In this document: positions 1-9,233 of the stretch, piece by piece
Position numbering within the stretch: the first letter of the stretch is position 1
Layout of the letters: each line of letters begins with the position of its first letter
Program-made: the position numbers and the translations under genes
Source: Flavobacterium caseinilyticum
GTDB taxonomy: Bacteria > Bacteroidota > Bacteroidia > Flavobacteriales > Flavobacteriaceae
DNA length: 64,000 nucleotides
Direction: 5' to 3'
Assembly (NCBI RefSeq): GCF_004349085.1
Contig: NZ_SMFM01000009.1
Span: 62,001-126,000 of the forward strand
The notes under the pieces: model-generated
The model's database searches: none
Told to the model about the DNA's origin: nothing
The model's input: only the letters and a program-made list of their open reading frames with translations

Positions 1-402
1 TTTGGAATTATAGACATCCTTTTCAAGCAAATTGCACTTCACACTACTTTGCCATATACTACGTCATTATTTGTAGTTTTTGGAATCGCGTTATTGACCA
101 TGATTAGCGCCGTTATTTATGACGTGATAATAACTAAAATTCCATTAAACTTCAAAAATATTATTTTTGGAGGTTTAGTAGGTGTTTTCAATTTTGGAAA
201 CATACTTTTTTATCTAAAAGCGCATAAAGCCTTCGCGGAAAATCCTTCAACGGTTTTTGCCGGTATGAACATGGGAGTAATTGTGATTGGAAGTCTTGTT
301 GGGATTTTTGTTTTTAAGGAAAAACTATCTAAAATGAATTTCGCTGGACTTTTTCTGGCTTTACTAGCGATTATTTTAATCGTAATCTCGCAGACTATTT
401 AA
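1..402 (+). CDS. EamA/DMT-family transporter, C-terminal part (5'-truncated by window edge)
   Basis: The reading frame is open from base 1, so only the C-terminal ~133 residues are present. They contain about four hydrophobic helices, and the last pair matches the EamA half-repeat: a glycine-rich helix around GMNMGVIVIGSLVGIFVFKE followed by a final helix rich in Leu/Ile. This family exports or exchanges small metabolites across the inner membrane; the substrate cannot be told from this fragment. It ends 173 bp before the convergent dehydrogenase-like gene. It looks like core genome rather than part of the metal island. Confidence 0.7.
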   Translation, partial: FGIIDILFKQIALHTTLPYTTSLFVVFGIALLTMISAVIYDVIITKIPLNFKNIIFGGLVGVFNFGNILFYLKAHKAFAENPSTVFAGMNMGVIVIGSLVGIFVFKEKLSKMNFAGLFLALLAIILIVISQTI

Positions 403-575
403 AGGACAAGTTGTCGCTATAACAGTTTTCTTAAATAAATTTTGATTTTTGATTGCGCTGGTTCTTAAAGTATCAGCTTAAAATTGGTACTAAAGGCGAA
501 TAAAAATCCCATAAAATTAAATGCATAAAATCGATGTTTTTTATGTTTTTAATTTTACGGAATCATTCTGTATTT

Positions 576-1715
576 TTACACTTTACCGTAAACGGGTACA
601 ATATAATTACCATTCAAAAATGCTATCGGATCAATTTGGCTTTGGAGAATCACTCCGCTAAGAGATGTTTCCAGCAAAAGTTGTGCGACTTGGGCTAATG
701 GCGCTGCAGTTGTAGTTTGTATTGCCCGTAATTGATGTTTCCCAACAATTTGCGGAATAATGCGCTTGGCAATTTCTCGTCGTCGTAAAACTCCTGATGC
801 ATCTTTCCCTTCTACGGCAGCATACAAAATAATTTGGTCATCCTCAACATGTGGAATTATGGCTTCCATTTTTTCTTGTAGGCTTTTAATTGTATCTGTT
901 GTTTCTAAATCATCTAGTTGCGTTTGTATCCACGCATAATGTCCGGGATGACGTAATGTTTTGTAATCGAGTGAACGTACTTTTCCCGACAACGCATCTG
1001 GCAAATCCGCAGCGCCACCGGAGGTGAGATCTTCCTCGTAGGTGATTCCGTCAATAATGATTGCGGCTCTTTCAGATAATGATGGTCGATTTGTTTTTTT
1101 GAAATCCCGAAGTACAATAGTGTCCTTTACATATTCAGTAGCAACACCCACGGGGCTCCAGGTAAAACCATAATAATGTGGTGCAACGGCATGATTGGTC
1201 AGCGCTCCAACTTTAAATTCCAGCTTATCTACAGCATCTACTTCAAAATCCTTGCAAAATTGTTGAAAAAGCCCATTGGCTAGTAAATCGATATATCCTG
1301 GGGCTAAGCCGGTTTGAAGTACAAAACCAGTTTTGGCATCTTTTGCCAAAGCTATTATTTGTTCGGTTTCAGCAACATATTCAGTTAGGTTGGCGTAATG
1401 CAGGTTGTAATCTTTGGCAAATTGCGCTATTCTAGGTGCTTGGCTACCCGGCAAGCAGTCAAGAATAATGTCTCCTTGACTCAGTATTGCTTTCATTTCC
1501 TCAGTTAAACCATTTTCTGCAAGATGAAAATCCTGGACTGATCCATTTTTTGTTGTTCCTTCTTGAATCCATTGAGCGACTTTTTTTGCTTTTGAATGGG
1601 TTCGATCACCAATGAAAATAGTTGGCGCTACGGTGCTCCATTCCATTAGTATCAAACCAACAGCTTCGGCAATACCGCCGGCTCCTGCTATAATAATAGT
1701 GTGATGTTTTTTCAT
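576..1715 (-). CDS. Saccharopine dehydrogenase-like NAD(P)-binding oxidoreductase
   Basis: A 379-residue cytoplasmic protein opening with a Rossmann fold (TIIIAGAGGIAEAVGLIL, residues 6-23), the first strand and glycine loop of the saccharopine dehydrogenase NADP-binding domain. A second glycine-rich stretch (FVLQTGLAPGYIDLLANG) matches the family's catalytic domain pattern. True saccharopine dehydrogenases act in lysine metabolism, but many bacterial relatives have unknown substrates, so only the general reductase class is safe. The ATG at 1715 directly precedes the Rossmann strand. It is monocistronic, with no link to the metal genes. Confidence 0.85.
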   Translation of the reverse strand: MKKHHTIIIAGAGGIAEAVGLILMEWSTVAPTIFIGDRTHSKAKKVAQWIQEGTTKNGSVQDFHLAENGLTEEMKAILSQGDIILDCLPGSQAPRIAQFAKDYNLHYANLTEYVAETEQIIALAKDAKTGFVLQTGLAPGYIDLLANGLFQQFCKDFEVDAVDKLEFKVGALTNHAVAPHYYGFTWSPVGVATEYVKDTIVLRDFKKTNRPSLSERAAIIIDGITYEEDLTSGGAADLPDALSGKVRSLDYKTLRHPGHYAWIQTQLDDLETTDTIKSLQEKMEAIIPHVEDDQIILYAAVEGKDASGVLRRREIAKRIIPQIVGKHQLRAIQTTTAAPLAQVAQLLLETSLSGVILQSQIDPIAFLNGNYIVPVYGKV

Positions 1716-2459
1716 ATTTTAAATATACTGTTTTTTATTGGTTAAGCATTTGACTTCTAATTTAAATTACCAATCCTAAGTAAGCATTGTCAGAAAGTGA
1801 ATAAACCCTAGAAACAATAAATGCTTCTAAAAATAAGTTTTTTTTCCATCTTCGCATAGGATTTCTGTAGTCCATTTAATGGTCTTGACGGAGTGTTAAA
1901 TTTGTTGATAAAAAATTTTTCGTTTATGATATCCAAAGAAGTAAAACTGTCTTTTTCTAATATCAATATAACGGCTTATTCCCTCTTTTCATTATTGGAA
2001 AATCACTTAAAATGGTTTCAAATGCAAAATAGATCAATAAAAATCAATCCGGTAACAAGCAAACGTACCGATAAAATTTTCTTTATTCTTCAAACTGTTA
2101 GAACAAGGCTACTTGAAAAATACAACGGAAAAGTGAAGGCGTGCATTCGAGATGGAGGGGAAGAACCCATATAATTTCTCTGCCGCATAATTAAAATCAG
2201 ATTATTTCTATTATTATACGTTATACTTTTGCTGATTTCAGGATTTTGCGAAACTGCCAACGCCTGCAAAATATTCAGCTTTAAATTTGGAGTCGTTTTA
2301 CTAACTTAACCTGCACTTCAAGCAATGTTTACTGCTGGTAAGAATGATGAAATTATATGATTTATAATTTAAATGTAAATAAAACGCAACGAATAATCGC
2401 TTTTTTTGCGTAAATTAGCAATAGGTATTACCACAATTATTAATTAAAAACTTACTATT
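1716..2459. other. 744-bp stretch with at most one weak small gene
   Basis: AT-rich sequence between the divergently transcribed dehydrogenase and a lipoprotein gene. One weak + strand open frame (1926-2174) is listed separately. At about 2180-2310 there is a frame encoding a signal-peptide-like hydrophobic run (IKIRLFLLLYVILLLISGFC) with no obvious start, probably a decayed gene. I see no RNA gene or clear repeat. Confidence 0.5.
1926..2174 (+). CDS. Hypothetical small protein (weak)
   Basis: Encodes about 82 residues from the ATG at 1926, basic and without recognisable motifs, ending in RDGGEEPI. The open frame extends upstream to 1893 from a non-ATG codon, but the leader contributes nothing. 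No ribosome site stands out and the flanks look degenerate, so this may be chance or the tail of a decayed gene. Confidence 0.22.
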   Translation: MISKEVKLSFSNINITAYSLFSLLENHLKWFQMQNRSIKINPVTSKRTDKIFFILQTVRTRLLEKYNGKVKACIRDGGEEPI

Positions 2460-2942
2460 ATGAAAAATCCAGTTCTTCTTTGTTTGCTGTTTGCTTGTTT
2501 AGGATTTCAAAGCTGTAAAGAAAATCAAAATGTAAAAGTCAAAGATAAAATTAAAGTCCAGGCTGAAAAACCCATCAGTATCCAATGCTACAGGGCCTTG
2601 TATGAACAAGATACCATTGAATTAAAATTGAACACGTTAAAAAACGGAGAAATAACCGGTGATATGGATATGAAATTTTTCAAAATGCCTAAAAAGACAG
2701 GAAAAATTGCTGGAGAATTCCGAGGAGATACTTTATTTGCCAGCTATACTTTTATTGAAGGCGATAATAAAAAAATAACATTTAAAAATCCTATGGCGTT
2801 TCTAAAACGAGGAGACGAACTTATTTTAGGCAATGGAAAAATACAAACCACTATGGGTGCTTCCTATTTCGTCAAAGGCTCACCTATTGATTTTGAACGT
2901 GTTAAATTTAAACTTGCAACCGTTCAATGTAGTGATAAGTAG
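2460..2942 (+). CDS. Hypothetical lipoprotein
   Basis: A 160-residue protein with a type II signal peptide: MKNPVLLCLLFACLGFQSC places the lipobox cysteine at residue 19. The mature part is lysine-rich and has repeated short beta-type strands (ELKLNTLKNGEITGDMDMKF, then GKIAGEFRGDTLFASYTF), as in small all-beta lipoproteins of Bacteroidota. It is probably anchored in the outer membrane facing the periplasm. No function is recognisable. It stands alone, with a hairpin just downstream. Confidence 0.72.
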   Translation: MKNPVLLCLLFACLGFQSCKENQNVKVKDKIKVQAEKPISIQCYRALYEQDTIELKLNTLKNGEITGDMDMKFFKMPKKTGKIAGEFRGDTLFASYTFIEGDNKKITFKNPMAFLKRGDELILGNGKIQTTMGASYFVKGSPIDFERVKFKLATVQCSDK

Positions 2943-3555
2943 ATAAATAATTGGCATTAGTTTAGATCTTTCAACCTTATCTCTGGTTTTCATAACCAGA
3001 TAAATTAAGATATTATAAGATGTGTGAGGCTTAAATTAGTTTAAGTATTCTATTATAAGAGTAAACTTTAAACTATTTAAGCTTAGCCACATCACTTTGT
3101 TGGAAGTAAAACTTGTCATTGCTTCCTGGAGTACTTTAAAAATATTTTATTACTCTTGTAAGACTTTCGAAAAAGGCTGCTATTTATAATCTATTATAAT
3201 TGCCTGATTATAATATTTGGTTTTAATAGAGGCGAAAGTTATAAAATTTACGCGAACATGCGATATTATAGCAATATCAAACCTTAAAAACACCTTTTTT
3301 AGTTAGAAAAAAAGCATTCAATTGATCAATGTGTCAGCGGTCATATAATAAAAATGTGGCCGTTATTGCTATTTATTTTCGCTGTTGAAACCCGCCACTT
3401 CAATAAGAATTACAACTAAGTTTCCCGAAAATTAACATAATATTTTGTTAAATCGCTCGGTCTCCTTAGTTGGTCAATGTACCTTCCGTCCCGATAAAAT
3501 TGATTTAATCATAGATTTTGATCGTTTTATCATATATAATATTAATTCAGAGAAG
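2943..3555. other. Intergenic region with a short terminator-like hairpin
   Basis: Holds an imperfect hairpin at about 2979-3002 (TATCTCTGGTT / AACCAGATA), probably the terminator of the upstream lipoprotein gene. The remainder is AT-rich leader sequence for the sensor kinase. The kinase frame remains open upstream to 3445 on a TTG codon, but an ATG at 3556 preceded by AGAGAAG is the better start. I see no other gene. Confidence 0.45.
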
Positions 3556-6108
3556 ATGGGAAACAAGCAATCGCAACACATAAAAAATCAATTGGAAATG
3601 TATCCCATATTAGTTGACAGAATGCCCCAAGGCATTGCTACTGTGAATGAGGAAGGTATTATTCTCTATTGTAATCCGAGTTTTGCAGAGATGGTAAGTC
3701 TGCCATCGAATCAGGTTTTGGGAACAAAACTTCATAATTATATCGCGGAAATTTCAAAAGCTGAATTTGATGATTTGTACAAGCAAAGTCTGAGAGGTCC
3801 TGTAAACAACGAAATTCACTTAAATGATCATGCTACCATGGTTATGCCGGTAATCATTTCCACAAATACTTTTGACCTTGGGGATGAAACGATGTTAAGT
3901 GTTATTCTTACTGATGTTTCTGCCCGTAATAAAAATAGAAATGTAATGAAGGTCCAGGCTGAAGAACTGGAAAAAAAACTACAGCAATTACAAGAAAGTG
4001 AGGAACGTTTCCGGCTTCTTGTAGAAAATGTAAAAGATTACTCCATTATTATGCTTGATCCCGATGGAAATATTAAGACATGGAATAAAGGAGCCGAGCG
4101 TATTAAAGGATATACTTCCCGTGAGATTATTGGAAAACATATTTCTATTGTTTACACAAAAGAGGAAATTGAGGGCAATGAGCCCGGAACGAATCTGAAA
4201 ATGGCTAAAAAGCTTGGGCGGTATGAAAGTGAGGCCTGGCGTGTGCGTAAAGATGGTTCTACTTTTTTCGCCGATGTTATTATTAGTGCTTTGTATGATG
4301 CCGAAAATAATTTTCGGGGTTATGCAAAAATTACACGGGATATTACCGAAAGAAAACAATCAGAAGAAAAACTCAAGGACAGCGAAACGCAAATCCAGAC
4401 AATTTTCAAAAGGGCTCCTGATGCCGTGACTGTTATTGACGATGCCGGAAATATTACGAGATGGAATCCCAGAGCAGAAGAGATTTTTGGCTGGAGCGCT
4501 GAGGAAGCAATAGGGCAGCCTCTGCACAATCTAATTGTTCCCGAACGGTATCGTGAAGCACATAGCAACGGAATGAAACATTTTTTGGCCACGGGAGAAG
4601 GTTCTGTTTTAAATAAGCCCCTTGAGATGGCTGCTCTTCTAAAAAATAATTCCGAAATACAGGTAGAATTAAGTATTTCACATTTTCAATTCAAGAAAAA
4701 GGATTTTTTTATAGGCTTTTTAAAAGATATTACCGAACGTAAAATTACAGAAGATAAACTAAAAGAAAGCGAAGAACGGTTTTTAAAAATATTCGCCAAC
4801 AGCCCGGTTGCCACGACCTTGAGCGAGGTAAAATCCAATAAAATAGCTTTTGCTAATACTTTGTTTTATGATACTTTTGGATATTCTGAGCAGGAAGTAA
4901 TCGGTCATACTTCAGAGCAATTAAGCTTGATAGCGCCGGATGAGTACAACAGAGTAATAGCTGTCATCATGGAATCTCTTGGTGAAAAACGTACTCTTGA
5001 TGAATTGCAGGCATTGCCTGTTGAAGATACGGAAGCATTGCTGCTAAAATTGAAGCAAGGGAATACCATGAACAATTTGGAGATTCAGTATACCCGAAAA
5101 AACGGAGAAACATTTTATGCCATTCTTTTTTATGAGGCGATCAGAATTGGTAATCAAAGCTATACGATAACGTCCTATCAGGACATCACAGAACGCAAAA
5201 TTGCTGAAGAGAAGGTAAAGCAAAAATCCAGAGAGTTGGAACTCCTTAACCAGGAACTAGCGCTTAAAAATAAAGAAAGCGAAAAAAGGGCCACCCAGTT
5301 AAGTATAGCCAACATAGAACTAATTTTTCAAATTGAAGAAAAAGAAAAAAAGGACGCGGCACTCAGGACTGCAAATACTGATCTCAAAGAGAAAGAAGAA
5401 CTAATCGCGCACAAAGACGGTATCCTGGCCATCCTTTCACACGATTTACGAAGCCCATTAACCGGAATTATAGGCGCAGCAAAACATCTGCAAGCCCATG
5501 TAGAAGTAATGAATCCCAATCAAAGAAAGGAAATATTGACACTCTTGTATGAAGCAGCAATAAAAGAGTTAAATATGCTGGACTACCTTGTGGAATGGGC
5601 CCGAATAAAATATGCATCGGATGTATTTTCTCCCGCTCAGATCAAATTAGCAAACTATGTAAATCAAGTTTTTGATAACTTAAAGGACACGGCTGCAATG
5701 CACACTATTAGCCTTTGTCACGAAATTGAAGAAAATACCACCGTATTTGCTGACGGAAAAATGCTGCTCTCTATTATTCAAAATATCGTTTCAAATGCCA
5801 TCAAACATTCCCGCCCTGATGGAAAAATCATAATCACCGCCACACAGAGCGGTAATGAAATTATTGTTGAAATAAAGGATACCGGAATTGGCATGTCAAT
5901 AGAAATACAGAAAAATCTTTTTACTCCTCAGATGGACTCGTTGTCAAAAGAAAGAAAACACGATAAAGGAGCCGGAATCGGATTGTTACTTGTAAAAGGA
6001 TTTTTAGAAAAAAATGGCGGCAGAATTTGGGTTGAAAGTGAAGAAGGTGTAGGTTCGTCCTTTTATTTCACCTTACCAATTACTGGCTCTTTGAATAAGA
6101 TAGCATAA
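3556..6108 (+). CDS. Multi-PAS sensor histidine kinase
   Basis: An 850-residue cytoplasmic sensor kinase without obvious membrane helices. Four PAS domains lie in tandem: one near residues 15-120, two with the clear signatures DPDGNIKTWNKGAERIKGY and DDAGNITRWNPRAEEIFGW, and a fourth beginning RFLKIFANSPVATT. PAC-like ends (DITERK) follow the second, third and fourth. A coiled coil leads into the HisKA box (AILSHDLRSPLTGIIG; phospho-acceptor His in SHDLR) and a HATPase_c domain with N (NIVSNAIKHS), G1 (DTGIGM) and G2 (GAGIGL) boxes. There is no receiver domain and no adjacent response regulator, so the partner and signal are unknown. It is probably core genome next to the island edge. Confidence 0.92.
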   Translation: MGNKQSQHIKNQLEMYPILVDRMPQGIATVNEEGIILYCNPSFAEMVSLPSNQVLGTKLHNYIAEISKAEFDDLYKQSLRGPVNNEIHLNDHATMVMPVIISTNTFDLGDETMLSVILTDVSARNKNRNVMKVQAEELEKKLQQLQESEERFRLLVENVKDYSIIMLDPDGNIKTWNKGAERIKGYTSREIIGKHISIVYTKEEIEGNEPGTNLKMAKKLGRYESEAWRVRKDGSTFFADVIISALYDAENNFRGYAKITRDITERKQSEEKLKDSETQIQTIFKRAPDAVTVIDDAGNITRWNPRAEEIFGWSAEEAIGQPLHNLIVPERYREAHSNGMKHFLATGEGSVLNKPLEMAALLKNNSEIQVELSISHFQFKKKDFFIGFLKDITERKITEDKLKESEERFLKIFANSPVATTLSEVKSNKIAFANTLFYDTFGYSEQEVIGHTSEQLSLIAPDEYNRVIAVIMESLGEKRTLDELQALPVEDTEALLLKLKQGNTMNNLEIQYTRKNGETFYAILFYEAIRIGNQSYTITSYQDITERKIAEEKVKQKSRELELLNQELALKNKESEKRATQLSIANIELIFQIEEKEKKDAALRTANTDLKEKEELIAHKDGILAILSHDLRSPLTGIIGAAKHLQAHVEVMNPNQRKEILTLLYEAAIKELNMLDYLVEWARIKYASDVFSPAQIKLANYVNQVFDNLKDTAAMHTISLCHEIEENTTVFADGKMLLSIIQNIVSNAIKHSRPDGKIIITATQSGNEIIVEIKDTGIGMSIEIQKNLFTPQMDSLSKERKHDKGAGIGLLLVKGFLEKNGGRIWVESEEGVGSSFYFTLPITGSLNKIA

Positions 6109-6165
6109 ATTTAGGTGATTTAGAATAACGGAAATCTATCTAATTTCCAAAAGTAAATACAAATT

Positions 6166-6204
6166 AAAACGAGTTAACACATTTATTATCAATGTTTTAA
6201 CTCG
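6166..6204 (+). terminator. Hairpin downstream of the histidine kinase
   Basis: An 8-bp perfect stem, CGAGTTAA (6170-6177) with TTAACTCG (6197-6204), about 60 bp past the kinase stop and followed by a T-rich stretch. It is consistent with a Rho-independent terminator, although the loop is long. Confidence 0.45.
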
Positions 6205-6487
6205 ATTGTTTTATTGTTGTTTAGTGATGTTTTGTTTTGCTATTTGCCGATGCAGAAAATAACTTTCCTTACTTTAATAGAGTTTTAAACTTCAGTGGTA
6301 CAATTATGGTACAATTTAAAGCAAAATATCGCAAAATAAAACAAAGATATCCTTATCAAGATAACATAACTCATGGGAGTTGTTTATACAAAAATAGTTA
6401 TAAACTTTGAATATTGATTATAACACTGACATAAAAAAAAACTAAGTGATGTATGATTAGAGTACTTATAGATGGAGGTTAAAAAGT
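6205..6487. other. Intergenic boundary region with an 11-bp tandem direct repeat
   Basis: No gene is apparent. An imperfect direct repeat of TGGTACAATTA (6296-6306) and TGGTACAATTT (6307-6317) lies between the core-like kinase and the excisionase-like gene. The position would suit an integration or recombination site, but no matching copy was noticed at the right side of the window. Confidence 0.35.
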
Positions 6488-6526
6488 AAAAGGTCAAAAA
6501 TCTAAATATTAGATTTTTGACCTTTT
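6488..6526 (-). terminator. Perfect 18-bp hairpin overlapping the HTH gene stop codon
   Basis: Left arm 6488-6505 and right arm 6509-6526 are exact reverse complements with a 3-nt loop (ATA). The gene's stop codon lies inside the stem, and the minus-strand transcript continues into a T-rich run. This is a strong intrinsic terminator. Confidence 0.8.
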
Positions 6527-6832
6527 TTCAATATCATTTTGGATTTCTAAATAAGTTTTTACCCGACCTGACTTAATCCATTTCATTAACTCATGTCTAT
6601 AAAAATAAATACGTTTACCTTGTTTATTAACTGGGATTTCCCTTTTACATACTTTACTATAGATTGTTGATACCGATAGATCTAAAAGTTTTGATGCTTC
6701 TTGAATGTTTAGAACTTCTTCTTTATTTTCTTCTACATTAGAGATTCTTATAATAAGTTTTTCCAAATGCTCTAATTTATCATGAATTTTGTTCATCATT
6801 ACGGGTATTTGGTCGAAAGTAAATGGCTTCAT
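6509..6832 (-). CDS. Excisionase/MerR-type helix-turn-helix DNA-binding protein
   Basis: A 107-residue protein. The N-terminal half is a predicted coiled coil (residues ~10-40). The C-terminal half is a winged HTH_17 domain: LNIQEASKLLDLSVSTIYSK followed by GKRIYFYRHELMKWIKSGR. Such proteins act as excisionases or small regulators and are typical of mobile genomic islands of Bacteroidota, usually near an integrase. No integrase is visible in this window. It sits at the left edge of the metal island, which supports a mobile origin. Confidence 0.8.
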   Translation of the reverse strand: MKPFTFDQIPVMMNKIHDKLEHLEKLIIRISNVEENKEEVLNIQEASKLLDLSVSTIYSKVCKREIPVNKQGKRIYFYRHELMKWIKSGRVKTYLEIQNDIEKRSKI

Positions 6833-7146
6833 GGCGATCTGTTATTTAAATCTCATGTAAAAGTATTTAATACCAACATTGGAGATAATACATGTCCTTT
6901 AAAGGGGGAGTTTGGCTTTTAATTTCCAATGATTACTGGTTAAAGGACTATAAGAAATCTAATCCATTAAGGAGAAATGTTGGTTCGAACTGTTCGGTCA
7001 AGTAGCCCCGTCCAAACAAATGTCGAACTATTTTATTGAAGATTTGGAAAAATTAGAAAATATTTCCAAGTAAGTATTTCGAATTTAAGTTATAGATTCA
7101 ATCCTTGATTCATGTTAATAATTAATTGTAAAATAGCTATACCAAA
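6833..7146. other. Non-coding/degenerate stretch between HTH gene and mer operon
   Basis: About 310 bp with no convincing gene. A short open frame of 17 codons (MSNYFIEDLEKLENISK, around 7020-7075) looks like a fragment of a lost coding sequence. Confidence 0.4.
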
Positions 7147-7485
7147 TTAAAACTTCATTCGCTGTATTCTAACTGCATTCAAAATAGCTAATAAAGCCAC
7201 ACCAACATCGGCAAAAACAGCTTCCCACATGGTGGCTAAACCTCAGGCACCAAGAACCATTACAATTGCTTTTACTGTGAATGCCAACCCAATGTTTTGC
7301 CAAACGATTTGTTTTGTTTTTCTACCAATATTTATTGCTGTAAAAATTTTCGTGGGCTGGTCGTTTTGAATAACAATGTCGGCAGTTTCGATAGTGGCAT
7401 CGCTTCCTAAATCTCCCTTGGCAATTCCTGCATCGACCAAAGCGATTACTTGTGCATCATATAGAATTGTAGTCGCGTTTTTCAT
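7147..7485 (-). pseudogene. Internally deleted, nonsense-mutated remnant of a CadA-type P-type ATPase
   Basis: The first ~12 codons (MKNATTILYDAQ) resemble the start of the intact ATPase at 44459-46555 (MKNTDPKHKHTYDAQ). The sequence then jumps to that protein's C-terminal region (ADAGIA/GSDATIETADIVIQND). Nearly 600 internal codons are missing, including the phosphorylation site. A GGA-to-TGA change at 7243-7245 stops translation after VMVLGA, and the rest of the tail (GLATMWEAVFADVGVALLAI to RIQRMKF) is still readable to the stop at 7147. The last 63 bp (7147-7209) are identical to 44459-44521. It lies 8 bp after merA as a dead last cistron of the mer operon. Confidence 0.85.
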
Positions 7486-7493
7486 ATTAAAAT

Positions 7494-9152
7494 TTAACTA
7501 GCACAACAGCTCAATTTGGCAACATCTTTTCCGAAAGTGATGGCTGCTAGTTTTATGCCTTCGCCTAATGTTAAATAAGGATAAAAACTTTCTGCCAATT
7601 CTTTTACGGTTATATTATACTTGATAGCCATACTCAATTGCTGAATGAGTTCGCCACCTTCGGGAGCAACAATTCTAGCACCAATCAATTTATCGGTTTC
7701 GGTATTTCGTATTAATTTGATAAATCCTCTTGTGTCATTGGCTGCAATAGCTCTTGGAACGTTATTTAATTCTAATTTGCTTACTTCAAAAGGAATGTTT
7801 TGGGCTTCTGCCTGTGCTTCGTCCAATCCTGCTCCTGCTACTTGTGGATCGGTAAAAACTACCCAAGGCAAGGAAGAATAATCGGCTTCATTATTGGCTC
7901 CCGTAAAAGCATTTTCTACGGCAATTTTACCTTCAAAGGCTGCCGTGTAAACAAATGCAGGCGTGTTGGTAACATCGCCTACTGCATAGATGTTAGGTAA
8001 ATTGGTTTCCATTTTTTCGTTAACCAAAATGTGCCCTGTTTTAGCAAGTTCCAAACCAATATTTTGCAATCCTAATTTTTGCATATTGGGTGTTGTGCCA
8101 GATGCCACTACAACTTTTCCTTTTTCGATAATTTGTGTAAAAGAACCGTCAGGGCATTTGCAATGGATAATGGTTTCATTTCCTTTTTTATCAAATTTTA
8201 CTGCTCTAAAATTTGGCAGGATTTCTATACCTTCGTTACGCATTTGTGTTTCCAAGGCTTCACTGATGTCGGGCGTTTGTGTTCTCAACACACGATCAGT
8301 AAACTCGATGATACGCACTTTTACGCCCAAACGATTGTAAGCCATAGCAATTTCTAAACCAATATAACCAGCCCCCATAATGGTCATGCTTTCGGGTTTT
8401 TCTTCTAAATCAAAAAGCGAAACGTTGGTAAGAAAACCTACTTCGTTTAGCCCTTCAATAATTGGAATATTGGTAGTTGCTCCTGTGGCAATGATAAATT
8501 TTAGAGCCGTATATTTTACTTTACCATCGACCACAATGGTTTTAGTATCTAAAAATTCTGCCCAACCCGTTAGCATTTTCAGGTTATGAAAATCACTTAC
8601 CACGTCCATATATTTTTTCTTCTGGAGCGTGGCTACCAATTGTTTTTTGTCTTTAATTACTTGAGCAAAATCTATAGCAACACCTTTGGGTTTGATGCCC
8701 GAAAAATTGGAATGTGTTGCGTGATAAGCTGTTTCCGCTGCACGAATAAGGGTTTTAGAAGGGACACAACCTACGTTTACACAAGTTCCGCCAAAGTCTA
8801 AACCACCGTTTACCATTAAGGTCGATAATCCTAAACTTTCGGCCTTTATAGCTGCCGAAAATGCCGCCGAACCACCACCGATGATAATTAAATCGAAGTG
8901 GTTTGCGTTTGTATTACAACATTTAGTTTCAGCAGTATGAGCTACTTTATAATTTTTTGTGCTGTTAATAGTATTGATAATTTCTTCTTTACTAGTTTTA
9001 GAAGGGTCGAAAGAACATTCGCAACTGCCGTTTTGATAACTCACTTTTACTTCTGTTACTCCTTCATTTTTGGTAAGCATTTTTTCAATGCCTGTGGCAC
9101 AATGGTCGCAGGTCATTCCTGCGATATCGAGTTTTATATTTTCTGTTTTCAT
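7494..9152 (-). CDS. merA: Mercuric reductase with N-terminal HMA domain
   Basis: A 552-residue cytoplasmic flavoenzyme that reduces Hg(II) to volatile Hg(0) with NADPH. An N-terminal mercury-binding HMA domain has GMTCDHC (Cys15, Cys18). The FAD Rossmann motif is IIIGGGSAAFSAAIKAE, the redox-active disulfide is GGTCVNVGCVPSK (Cys124, Cys129), the NADPH-binding motif is IMGAGYIGLEIA, and the second FAD motif is YAVGDVTNTPAFVYTAAFEG. It ends with the diagnostic vicinal cysteine pair (Cys549-Cys550, SCCAS) that delivers Hg(II) to the active site of the partner subunit. All catalytic residues are present. It is co-transcribed with merTP upstream. Confidence 0.97.
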   Translation of the reverse strand: MKTENIKLDIAGMTCDHCATGIEKMLTKNEGVTEVKVSYQNGSCECSFDPSKTSKEEIINTINSTKNYKVAHTAETKCCNTNANHFDLIIIGGGSAAFSAAIKAESLGLSTLMVNGGLDFGGTCVNVGCVPSKTLIRAAETAYHATHSNFSGIKPKGVAIDFAQVIKDKKQLVATLQKKKYMDVVSDFHNLKMLTGWAEFLDTKTIVVDGKVKYTALKFIIATGATTNIPIIEGLNEVGFLTNVSLFDLEEKPESMTIMGAGYIGLEIAMAYNRLGVKVRIIEFTDRVLRTQTPDISEALETQMRNEGIEILPNFRAVKFDKKGNETIIHCKCPDGSFTQIIEKGKVVVASGTTPNMQKLGLQNIGLELAKTGHILVNEKMETNLPNIYAVGDVTNTPAFVYTAAFEGKIAVENAFTGANNEADYSSLPWVVFTDPQVAGAGLDEAQAEAQNIPFEVSKLELNNVPRAIAANDTRGFIKLIRNTETDKLIGARIVAPEGGELIQQLSMAIKYNITVKELAESFYPYLTLGEGIKLAAITFGKDVAKLSCCAS

Positions 9153-9233
9153 TTTCTTATTTTAATTAAATGCTTAATAATAGAGTCAAAAAAATTATTT
9201 GCAACCGTTTAGACCACAAACGTGTCCAGTTTG

